Shown: positions 1 through 5,897, counted from the first letter of the stretch. The stretch: DNA of 7,564 bases from an uncultured archaeon (GCA_902385025.1 CABMDX010000078.1:1-7564), one strand, 5' to 3'. Program-made: numbers and translations. The notes: generated by a model from the letters alone, not told the origin.

Positions 1-48
1 CGCTAAATATGGGTTGAGCTTTAATGGTACCCTCACAAGCTTATTCAT
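1..48 (-). CDS. Possible 5' end of a minus-strand gene leaving the left edge (partial, unrecognised)
   Basis: Sixteen codons read leftward from an ATG at 46-48 and stay open to the window edge, giving MNKLVRVPLKLNPYLA. A GGGGAG Shine-Dalgarno match lies on the minus strand at 53-58, four bases before the ATG, and an AT-rich TATA-like stretch lies about 80-95. The basic, hydrophobic N-terminus is loosely like the beginning of some TnpB/IS605 OrfB proteins, but 16 residues cannot establish a family and this may be chance. The start and ribosome site are seen in the sequence; the gene itself is an inference. Confidence 0.35.
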   Translation of the reverse strand, partial: MNKLVRVPLKLNPYLA

Positions 49-54
49 GCAACT

Positions 55-77
55 CCCCATAAGATTATCGGGGTTTT
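55..77. promoter_or_regulatory. Hairpin CCCC-ATA / TAT-(C)-GGGG followed by TTTT
   Basis: CCCC (55-58) pairs with GGGG (70-73), and ATA (59-61) pairs with TAT (66-68), with one bulged C at 69 and an AGAT loop. On the plus strand it is followed by TTTT (74-77), which resembles a small terminator. On the minus strand the GGGG arm is part of the GGGGAG ribosome site of the putative leftward gene, so the hairpin could occlude that site. The structure is read directly; neither role is shown. Confidence 0.35.
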
Positions 78-233
78 AGCATAAAAATTTAATTATTATT
101 CCAGTTAAAACTTGGAAAGTAGAGTAACATTAGAAAGCATTTCATGACCTTCCCTATAGCAAGCTGGGATATGTCGAAATAAATTTTTATATAATCATTT
201 ATGAAGTTAAGGACGGTAATCTATCCCTTCAAT

Positions 234-278
234 TCATCCCTTAAGGACGTAAAACGCCAAAGCCCGTATTGCTATCAT
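234..278 (-). CDS. Possible 14-residue micro-ORF behind a strong ribosome binding site
   Basis: On the minus strand GGAGG (complement of 284-288) sits five bases before an ATG at 276-278, an optimal Shine-Dalgarno arrangement. The frame encodes MIAIRALAFYVLKG and stops at TGA (234-236). It is mostly hydrophobic. It could be a leader peptide, a small membrane peptide, the stump of a decayed gene, or a chance pyrimidine-rich stretch. No homology can be judged at this length. Confidence 0.25.
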   Translation of the reverse strand: MIAIRALAFYVLKG

Positions 279-304
279 CTTTTCCTCCTTTTATCGAATC
301 TAGG

Positions 305-318
305 GAATAATTGATATA
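305..318 (+). promoter_or_regulatory. Candidate archaeal BRE/TATA promoter of the ligase gene
   Basis: GGAATAA followed by TTGATATA (311-318) resembles a purine-rich BRE plus TATA box. Transcription would be expected to start roughly 25 bases downstream, near 340, leaving a 5' leader of about 50 bases to the ATG at 393. A second TATA-like box (TTTATATA, 186-193) with CGAAAT a few bases upstream could serve as a distal promoter with a leader of about 180 bases. This rests on pattern matching only. Confidence 0.35.
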
Positions 319-392
319 CCCTGACGTTTTCTCTGCAATGGCACCGTGTCCCACGTAGACACGCCAAAATGCAAGTTTATCAGGGATTCAAA

Positions 393-1724
393 ATGAATTA
401 CTGGCAACCTAAGTTCGAGCTAATGGAAAGAGGCGAGCTGGAGGAGCTGCAGCTTCGCAGGCTCAGGAGCACCGTTGAGAAGGTCTATAAGAATGTTCCC
501 TTTTATCACAACAAGTTCAGAGAGGCGGGTATCACTCCAGAGGATATTCAGAGCCTCAAAGACCTTGCTCGTCTGCCCACCACTCGCAAGCAAAATCTCA
601 GAGAGAATTATCCCTTCGGCCTCTTCGCAGTTCCAAGAGAGGACGTCGTGCGCGTGCATGCCTCTTCCGGCACGACCGGCAAGCCGACAGTTGTCGGCTA
701 CACAGCCAGGGATATCGAGACATGGTCGGATCTCATGGCCAGGGACTTTGTGATGGTCGGAGTCACCAAGGGCGATATATTTCAGAATGCCGTGAACTAT
801 GGCTTCTTTACCGGCGGCCTGGGTGTGCACTACGGAATTGAGCGCATGGGAGCCATGGCTGTGCCGTCGGGTGTCGGAAACACGGAAAGGCAGCTTGAGA
901 TCATGATGGACTTCGGCGTTACCGTGCTGCACTGCACGCCATCCTATGCCCTTTACCTTGCAGAGACTGCCAAGGCCCAAGGGGTGGTGGACAAGCTCAA
1001 GCTGCGCATCGGCTGCTTCGGGGCCGAGCCCTGGTCGGACGAGTCGAGAAAGGAGCTGGAGGAGGCTTTGCATATCAAGGCCTACGACTCCTATGGCCTC
1101 TCCGAGATGATGGGGCCAGGAGTGGCATTTGAGTGCCAGGAGCAAAATGGCCTGCACATATGGGAAGACCACTTCCTGATTGAGATCCTGGACAAGAACG
1201 AGCAGCCCTGCGCTCCGGGCGAGCCCGGCGAGCTGGTCGTCACATCTCTCACTAAGGAGGCCATGCCGCTTATTCGCTATCATACCGGCGATGTGACATA
1301 TATTCTGGAAGAGAAATGCGCATGCGGGCGAACCAGCAGAAGGCTTCACAGGTTCCTTGGCAGAGCGGATGATATGCTCATTGTGCGGGGCATAAATGTC
1401 TTCCCGAGCCAAATCGAGGATGTGCTGGTGAGCATTCCAGACATCGGCAACTATTTCCAGGTAGTTGTGGACCGCAAAAAGCACGGCCTGGACGAGATCA
1501 GCATTCAGGTGGAGATGAAGGACGAGGCCTTCACCGGAGAGCTGGCGGACCTGGGAAGGCTGCAAAAGAAGGTGGAAGAGAAGCTCAAGTCGGTGCTCAA
1601 TGTGAGGAGCAAGATCGAGCTGGTGGAGAAAGGCTCCATCCCGAGAACGGCAGGAAAGTCAAGGAAGGTCGTTGATCTGCGGGACGTTTACGCAAAGGAT
1701 GATAAGGGAAAGGGCAAGAGCTAG
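393..1724 (+). CDS. paaK: Phenylacetate-CoA ligase family protein (AMP-forming)
   Basis: Adenylate-forming enzyme expected to convert an aryl acid such as phenylacetate, with ATP and CoA, to the aryl-CoA in the cytoplasm. From ATG 393 it has 443 residues, normal for the family. The AMP-binding loop SSGTTGK is at residues 91-97, YGLSE at 234-238 and YHTGD at 296-300. A CACGR segment at 309-313 matches the short Cys motif common in PaaK proteins. The C-terminal lid contains the IPRTAGK segment with Lys422, the expected adenylation lysine. An upstream in-frame ATG at 369 would add eight residues, but MNYWQP is the usual family N-terminus and a weak AGGGAT precedes 393. The gene stands alone, without indolepyruvate oxidoreductase or phenylacetate-degradation genes in view. 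In methanogens such ligases are thought to salvage aryl acids for aromatic amino acids. The family is secure; the exact substrate is not. Confidence 0.93.
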   Translation: MNYWQPKFELMERGELEELQLRRLRSTVEKVYKNVPFYHNKFREAGITPEDIQSLKDLARLPTTRKQNLRENYPFGLFAVPREDVVRVHASSGTTGKPTVVGYTARDIETWSDLMARDFVMVGVTKGDIFQNAVNYGFFTGGLGVHYGIERMGAMAVPSGVGNTERQLEIMMDFGVTVLHCTPSYALYLAETAKAQGVVDKLKLRIGCFGAEPWSDESRKELEEALHIKAYDSYGLSEMMGPGVAFECQEQNGLHIWEDHFLIEILDKNEQPCAPGEPGELVVTSLTKEAMPLIRYHTGDVTYILEEKCACGRTSRRLHRFLGRADDMLIVRGINVFPSQIEDVLVSIPDIGNYFQVVVDRKKHGLDEISIQVEMKDEAFTGELADLGRLQKKVEEKLKSVLNVRSKIELVEKGSIPRTAGKSRKVVDLRDVYAKDDKGKGKS

Positions 1725-1744
1725 ATCAGGCGAGGATTGCCACA

Positions 1745-1768
1745 TTTTCCTTTTTACAATTCCTTTTT
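1745..1768 (+). terminator. T-tract terminator after the ligase gene
   Basis: Two copies of TTCCTTTTT (1747-1755 and 1760-1768) lie 20 bases and more after the ligase stop codon, with no strong stem before them. Paired T-tracts of this kind are typical of intrinsic termination in archaea. The region lies between two convergent genes. A weak TGAC/GTCA dyad follows at 1771-1786. Confidence 0.5.
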
Positions 1769-1802
1769 GCTGACGGTATCCTGTCAAGGCGGCCAGGCTC
1801 TT

Positions 1803-2297
1803 CTAGCGATACGGGCGATTCTGGGATGCTAAAAATCGCAGGAAGGCTTCGTCGCCTGCAGCTTGCTGCGGATCTATGCCCATGTCTTCTTCATCTATGA
1901 ATGAGTTGAGCTTTGAGATAGGGACTATTGGAATGCCTTCGCAGAATTGTATCTCTTCTTCGATTAAGGTTACAATAATTGGGATTGTATTTTCACCAGT
2001 TAGATTCCTGTAAAACTCGGATCTCTCTATATGTTTTCTGACTGCCGATTTTAATGCCGATAGCCTGTAGCGGTTGCCCGCCCATTTCTTGCATTCTGCA
2101 AGGATTGTCTTATCGCCCTTCTTGGCTATGACATCATATTGCCTTCGTTTCTTGTTTGATGTCCTTACTTTGCTGATTTCAACCTGGAAATTATTCTTTT
2201 CGAAGATAAAAGCTGCCAGTCGTTCAAAGTTTTGCCAGACAAATTCCTTTGAAACATTCTGCAAATCCTCTGCGTTATTGATATCTTCGAAATTCAT
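1803..2297 (-). CDS. Mrr-like PD-(D/E)xK nuclease-fold protein
   Basis: Protein of 164 residues with a restriction-endonuclease-like core. An N-terminal helix carries FERLAAFIF (residues 24-32, Glu25). It is followed by the strand pattern YDVIA (Asp55) and then ILAECKKW (Glu68 and Lys70), the D-x12-ExK arrangement of Mrr-type catalytic domains. The remaining segment (about 80-135) has alternating helix and strand, with IPIIVTL and IPIVPI as likely core strands. It is much shorter than multidomain Mrr enzymes and lacks a recognisable DNA-recognition domain. No methyltransferase or specificity subunit is in the window. Base composition is visibly more AT-rich than the flanking ligase and lyase genes, which fits acquisition by transfer. 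No Shine-Dalgarno sequence precedes the ATG; a TATA-like box at about -30 suggests a nearly leaderless mRNA. DNA cleavage is inferred from the fold motif; the target and role are unknown. Confidence 0.75.
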   Translation of the reverse strand: MNFEDINNAEDLQNVSKEFVWQNFERLAAFIFEKNNFQVEISKVRTSNKKRRQYDVIAKKGDKTILAECKKWAGNRYRLSALKSAVRKHIERSEFYRNLTGENTIPIIVTLIEEEIQFCEGIPIVPISKLNSFIDEEDMGIDPQQAAGDEAFLRFLASQNRPYR

Positions 2298-2322
2298 TAA
2301 TTAGGAATTTACTGCCAGGTGC

Positions 2323-2334
2323 TTTAAAATTATA
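2323..2334 (-). promoter_or_regulatory. Candidate TATA box of the nuclease gene
   Basis: Read on the minus strand this is TATAATTTTAAA, centred about 32 bases before the nuclease ATG at 2297. The usual archaeal TATA-to-start spacing of about 25 bases puts the transcript start within roughly ten bases of the ATG. That agrees with the absence of a ribosome binding site there. Pattern evidence only. Confidence 0.35.
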
Positions 2335-2385
2335 GTGTTAGGAAGGGATGAAAAAGTAACTGGAGAAGTTCCCAAACTCCCTTAT

Positions 2386-3138
2386 TTACCCAGAAACAAC
2401 ATTAATCTGGAAGCGTTTCTTGTCCCCCATAGGCATTGAGCCCGAGACCGTGGCAAGGGCAGCTTCTACCATCCATGTTCCTGCCTTCCTTGGCTTGATG
2501 GTCATGCTGAAGGTCAGCTCCCCGCTGCCTGAAAGAGCACGACTCAAACGGGAGGCTAGGAGGCCCGACTGGTCACGCAACGTCGCCTCTATCTTGGTTC
2601 CTGCTGCCAGATTGGAGTAGGCTATGTTTACCTTGACCAGGCTCTCTTCACCTACGGCAATCGTGTCCGGCGGGATGACATATTCGATATTGCTGATCTC
2701 TACTTTCGGCTTATTCTCAGGATTTTCAACCAGCAGCATGAAGGCTTTGCTTGCGAGAAGCTTGTCTCCTTTCCATATTTCCGCCTTGAGATGCCACTCG
2801 TTTATATACTCAGGCCATCCCGAGGGAATGGAATAGCTGGCCGGCACCATTATCTCGGCTGGAGGGAACAGGTAGCTGCCACTGCCCGAGACGGCAACCT
2901 CGCTGCCCATCTGAAAGCGAGGAGGATAATCGGCATAGGCAATGTGCAGGCTCAATGTCGATTCCGCAAGATTGGTGTATTTGATGTTGACCACAATTGG
3001 AACACGCTCGCCTATGGTCAGGGTCTCAGGCGAAGCAGGATATTGAAGGGTGCTGATGCCCACCTCTCCACCCTGTGCCGCCTGAACTGAGATGAGGGCC
3101 AGGGTGCATAGAATAATGCTAAGGCATTGGTTTCTCAT
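2386..3138 (-). CDS. Secreted protein with two tandem beta-sandwich-like domains, function unknown
   Basis: Protein of 250 residues. Residues 1-23 form a signal peptide: Arg2, then a hydrophobic core from about 6 to 18, with likely cleavage near VQAAQG. The mature part is an internal duplication. The first unit covers about 26-137 and the second about 146-248. Each opens with an aligned block: TLTIGERVPIVVNIKYTNLA at 39-58 matches TIAVGEESLVKVNIAYSNLA at 159-178. Each also has an SGSG turn followed by a hydrophobic strand, and a Trp-containing late strand. The units resemble Ig-like or CARDB-type extracellular modules, which suggests a cell-surface binding or structural role. I do not recognise the family. 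No membrane anchor follows the second unit and no N-X-S/T sequons are evident. A good ribosome site (GGGAGA, complement of 3146-3151) lies seven bases before the ATG. It is divergent from the peroxiredoxin gene. Confidence 0.85.
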   Translation of the reverse strand: MRNQCLSIILCTLALISVQAAQGGEVGISTLQYPASPETLTIGERVPIVVNIKYTNLAESTLSLHIAYADYPPRFQMGSEVAVSGSGSYLFPPAEIMVPASYSIPSGWPEYINEWHLKAEIWKGDKLLASKAFMLLVENPENKPKVEISNIEYVIPPDTIAVGEESLVKVNIAYSNLAAGTKIEATLRDQSGLLASRLSRALSGSGELTFSMTIKPRKAGTWMVEAALATVSGSMPMGDKKRFQINVVSG

Positions 3139-3338
3139 GACAATCTCTCCCTATTTGGGACAATATCAATCATTAAATGTTATAATTCTAAATAAGCTTA
3201 AGCATTTCCTCCAGAAATCCAGCCTGACAGATTCTCTGCATATCTCCGGCCCCAGTATCCTTGCTGCATCTGTGACATTTGTTTAGCGAAGAACCTTTAT
3301 CTTTATCAGCCAATTTGCCAAGAAGGGAGGCGCAAGTA
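3139..3338. promoter_or_regulatory. Divergent promoter region between the secreted protein and the peroxiredoxin
   Basis: Leftward, an AT-rich stretch at about 3172-3190 includes AATTATAAC on the minus strand and could supply a TATA box for the secreted-protein gene. Rightward, GCGAAGAAC followed by CTTTATCTTTAT (3296-3307) looks like BRE plus TATA for the peroxiredoxin-peptidase pair, with a short leader. An 8-bp palindrome GCTTAAGC is at 3196-3203. No gene is visible in this stretch. Confidence 0.4.
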
Positions 3339-3809
3339 ATGGTCGAGATTGGAGATGCAGCTTTGCAGTTCTGTCTGCCTTCGGGAACAGAGCCGGAGAT
3401 CTGCTTGAAAGACTATCTTGGAAAATGGCTGGTGCTTTACTTTTATCCCAAGGACAACACGAGCGGCTGCACACGAGAGGCAATGGATTTCACTGCCGCT
3501 CTTCCAGTCCTGCGAAATCTGGGCGCAGAGGTTTTGGGTATCAGTCGCGATTCGCCGGCCAGCCACAGGAAGTTTGCAGAGAAGCATGGCCTGGGAGTGA
3601 AGCTCGCCAGCGACCAGGAGCACGGGGTCACTGAAGCCTACGGAGCCTGGGCGCTCAAGAAGATGTATGGCAAGGAGAGCTATGGCGTTGTCAGGTCCAC
3701 CTTCCTGATCGATCCGCAAGGAAAGATCGCCCACATCTGGAAGAAGGTTGCGGTAAAAGGGCATGTTGATGCTGTGGTAAAGAAATTGCAGGATCTTCTG
3801 CATGGGTGA
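3339..3809 (+). CDS. Peroxiredoxin, PrxQ/Bcp type, apparently without the usual resolving cysteine
   Basis: Thiol peroxidase of 156 residues that reduces hydrogen peroxide or organic hydroperoxides in the cytoplasm. The ATG at 3339 is chosen because a strong GGGAGG (3325-3330) lies eight bases before it and the product then starts at the normal place for the family. An in-frame ATG at 3279 would add 20 atypical residues. The active site reads PKDNTSGC: Pro37, Thr41 and peroxidatic Cys44, with the conserved arginine at 119 in VVRSTFLID. PrxQ enzymes often have a second Cys five residues after the first; here that position is Met49. The only other cysteines are Cys12 and Cys22, near the N-terminus. 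The enzyme therefore probably works as a 1-Cys peroxiredoxin or uses an unusual partner. The stop codon lies next to the start of the peptidase gene, so the two are probably co-transcribed. Confidence 0.92.
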   Translation: MVEIGDAALQFCLPSGTEPEICLKDYLGKWLVLYFYPKDNTSGCTREAMDFTAALPVLRNLGAEVLGISRDSPASHRKFAEKHGLGVKLASDQEHGVTEAYGAWALKKMYGKESYGVVRSTFLIDPQGKIAHIWKKVAVKGHVDAVVKKLQDLLHG

Positions 3810-3813
3810 TGAG

Positions 3814-5853
3814 ATGACGAAGAATTTTCTTATTTGTCTTGTTTTTATTATACTGATGGCCTTTCCTGCTGCGGCAGAAACGAACGCAGGTGAATTAAAA
3901 ATGAATAACAGCTCGCTTATTTCCAGAGATCTGCTCTTTGGCAATCCGGATCGAGTCGCTGCGCGCATCAGCCCGGATGGCTCAATGATGAGCTTCCTGG
4001 CACCGGTTAATGGAGTGCTCAACGTCTGGGTCGGCCCGGCTGATCAGCCAAAAAGAGCAAAGCCCGTGACCAATGATACCTATCGAGGAATCCGCAGCTA
4101 TTTCTGGGGGTACACCAATAATCACATCCTCTTCTTGCAGGACAGAAATGGAGATGAGAACTGGAGAATTTACAGCGTCAACTTAAGCCGAGGCAGTATC
4201 AAAGACCTAACGCCGTTTGAGGGCGTCAGATCTCAGATTCAGCAGGTCAGTCCAAAGTATCCAATGGAATGCATAATCGGCCTCAATAGGCGCGATCCTG
4301 AGTACCATGATCTATTCAGGCTGAACATCGAGACAGGCAATCTAACATTGCTCCTGGAAAATACCAGATTTTCAGACTTTGTGGTTGATGATGATTTCAA
4401 AATACGTCTGGCCAGCAATATGACTCCTGATGGCGGCATTGAAATGTTCAAGCCAATGGAGGATGGCACATGGACGAACTACATGAAGATCGACATGGAG
4501 GACACACTTAGCACAGGCTTTTCCGGATTCAACAAGACAAATGAGGTCGCATATCTCGCAGACAGCCGTGGCAGGGACACCGCAGCTCTATACACACTTA
4601 ACTTGAAGACGGGCGAGAAGTCTCTTGTGGCCGAGGACGCAAAATCCGATTTCAATGGGGCCATGTATCATCCTACTGAGAAAAATGTGCAGGCAGTGGC
4701 CTTTTACTATGACAAGCTTCAGTGGAAGATCATAGATCCCTCCATCTCTGGCGATATGGATTATCTCTCCAGGCTGCAGAACGGGGAAATAAGAGTGGCA
4801 AGCAGAAGCCTTGATGACAGGATTTGGATCGTAGCTTACACTGTTGATGATGGACCGACACGCTACTATTACTATGATCGAAGCAAGAAGCAGTCCAATT
4901 TCTTATTCACGGATCGGGAAAAGTTGAACGATAAGCCCCTGTGCAGGATGATTCCGGCGGTCATCAGGTCACGCGACGGCCTGGATCTGCTCAACTACTA
5001 CACGCTGCCTCGAGGCTCTGATGCCAATGACGACGGGCTGCCTGATCACCCGCTGCCAATGGTTTTATACGTGCACGGTGGTCCCTGGTCCCGTGATTAC
5101 TGGGGATTGGATTTCATCCAGCAATGGCTGGCCAATCGGGGTTATGCCGTCTTGAGCGTCAACTTCCGCGGCTCTACAGGTTTTGGCAAGAACTTCACCA
5201 ACGCCGGAAATCTGGAATGGGGCAGAAAGATGCAGGAAGACCTCATCGATGCGGCTAGATGGTCGGTCAAGAAAGGAATAGCCGATCCGAATAAGATCGC
5301 CATCATGGGAGCAAGCTATGGAGGCTATGCAGTTCTGGAAGTACCTGCCACTGCACCCAGGGTCTTTGCCTGTGGAGTCGATATTGTGGGCCCCTCTAAT
5401 CTGATTACGCTTCTCCAGACCATTCCACCTTACTGGAAGCCGGAGATAGAGCGGTACACCAAGAGGGTAGGCGACTTTGGGACAGAGGAGGGAAGAAAGC
5501 TGCTCCGGGAACGCTCGCCTCTTACCTTTGCCAATCAAATCGAGCGGCCTCTGCTCATAGGACAGGGTGCCAATGATCCTCGCGTTAAGCAGAATGAGTC
5601 TGACCAGATCGTCAAAGCCATGCAGTCCAAAGGGCTTCCAGTGACCTATGTGCTTTATGCGGATGAGGGACATGGATTTGCAAGACCTGAGAACAAGCTC
5701 TCATTTTACGCCATCGTTGAGGCTTTTTTGGCAGAGCATCTGGGAGGGAGCTATCAACCCATCGGCCAGGATTTTGTTGGGTCAAACTTTACTGTGCCTG
5801 CCGGCGCAGGGGCGGTTCTGGGCCTGGCAGAGGCCCTGAGAGCAAATGCCTAG
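3814..5853 (+). CDS. Exported S9 (prolyl oligopeptidase family) serine peptidase
   Basis: Serine peptidase of 679 residues expected to cleave peptides outside the cell. An N-terminal signal peptide (Lys3, hydrophobic core, AAA before ETN) is followed by a beta-propeller (about 35-370) and a C-terminal alpha/beta-hydrolase domain. The HGGP motif starts at His421. The nucleophile motif GASYGG holds Ser501, and Asp588 (GANDPR) and His620 (DEGHGF) complete the triad. A DANDDGLPD segment (403-411) resembles a calcium-binding loop. The protein has at least nine N-X-S/T sequons, as expected for a glycosylated surface protein. The start at 3814 is preferred because GGTGAT precedes it and the signal peptide then begins MTK; ATG 3802, in frame, would add MGDE and overlap the peroxiredoxin gene by eight bases. 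The domains are clear. Whether it is an oligopeptidase, acylaminoacyl or dipeptidyl peptidase cannot be told. Confidence 0.93.
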   Translation: MTKNFLICLVFIILMAFPAAAETNAGELKMNNSSLISRDLLFGNPDRVAARISPDGSMMSFLAPVNGVLNVWVGPADQPKRAKPVTNDTYRGIRSYFWGYTNNHILFLQDRNGDENWRIYSVNLSRGSIKDLTPFEGVRSQIQQVSPKYPMECIIGLNRRDPEYHDLFRLNIETGNLTLLLENTRFSDFVVDDDFKIRLASNMTPDGGIEMFKPMEDGTWTNYMKIDMEDTLSTGFSGFNKTNEVAYLADSRGRDTAALYTLNLKTGEKSLVAEDAKSDFNGAMYHPTEKNVQAVAFYYDKLQWKIIDPSISGDMDYLSRLQNGEIRVASRSLDDRIWIVAYTVDDGPTRYYYYDRSKKQSNFLFTDREKLNDKPLCRMIPAVIRSRDGLDLLNYYTLPRGSDANDDGLPDHPLPMVLYVHGGPWSRDYWGLDFIQQWLANRGYAVLSVNFRGSTGFGKNFTNAGNLEWGRKMQEDLIDAARWSVKKGIADPNKIAIMGASYGGYAVLEVPATAPRVFACGVDIVGPSNLITLLQTIPPYWKPEIERYTKRVGDFGTEEGRKLLRERSPLTFANQIERPLLIGQGANDPRVKQNESDQIVKAMQSKGLPVTYVLYADEGHGFARPENKLSFYAIVEAFLAEHLGGSYQPIGQDFVGSNFTVPAGAGAVLGLAEALRANA

Positions 5854-5872
5854 AGGAAAAATCCCCTAAAGC

Positions 5873-5897
5873 AGCTCCTAAGCTTTTTTCTTTTTTT
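5873..5897 (+). terminator. Hairpin plus T-tract terminator after the peptidase
   Basis: AGCT (5873-5876), a CCTA loop and AGCT (5881-5884) form a four-base-pair stem, followed by six T, one C and seven T. It lies 20 bases after the peptidase stop codon and is the strongest terminator signal in the window. An 8-bp palindrome GAACGTTC (5902-5909) follows. The minus-strand lyase gene ends at 5946 and shows no comparable T-tract of its own. Confidence 0.75.

Larger units (their letters stand above)
49..392. other. AT-rich spacer with no convincing protein gene of normal size
   Basis: This spacer is markedly more AT-rich than the genes. It holds a hairpin at 55-73, TATA-like boxes near 186-193 and 311-318, a direct repeat (TTAAGGACG at 207-215 and 241-249), a second short repeat (ATCCCTT at 222-228 and again at 235-241), a 14-codon minus-strand ORF (234-278) and a 19-bp dyad at 345-363. 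It appears to be a regulatory region between the leftward gene start at 48 and the ligase gene at 393. I see no tRNA or CRISPR repeats. Confidence 0.6.

Noticed and set aside
369..392. An upstream in-frame ATG extending the ligase by eight residues
   Set aside because: No ribosome site precedes it, and the family N-terminus begins at MNYWQP.
420..1565. A 381-codon open frame antisense to the ligase gene
   Set aside because: It lies wholly within a well-supported paaK-family gene, its translation has no recognisable motif, and long antisense frames arise readily from the codon bias of such genes.
1771..1786. TGAC/GTCA dyad between the convergent ligase and nuclease genes
   Set aside because: Only four base pairs with an eight-base loop and no T-run after it; too weak to call a terminator.
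3227..3273. ACAGAT (3227-3232) and ATCTGT (3268-3273) inverted repeat in the divergent spacer
   Set aside because: Six-base arms separated by 35 bases are expected by chance in a region of this size.
3279..3338. An upstream in-frame ATG extending the peroxiredoxin by 20 residues
   Set aside because: The strong GGGAGG at 3325-3330 points to ATG 3339, the extra residues are absent from the family, and the extension would run over the likely TATA box.
3306..4022. A 238-codon minus-strand frame across the peroxiredoxin and the start of the peptidase
   Set aside because: It spans two genes confirmed by catalytic motifs on the other strand and has no ribosome site or family resemblance.
5065..5673. 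A 202-codon minus-strand frame antisense to the peptidase catalytic domain
   Set aside because: The plus strand here encodes the full Ser-Asp-His triad; the antisense translation has low-complexity features of a shadow frame.
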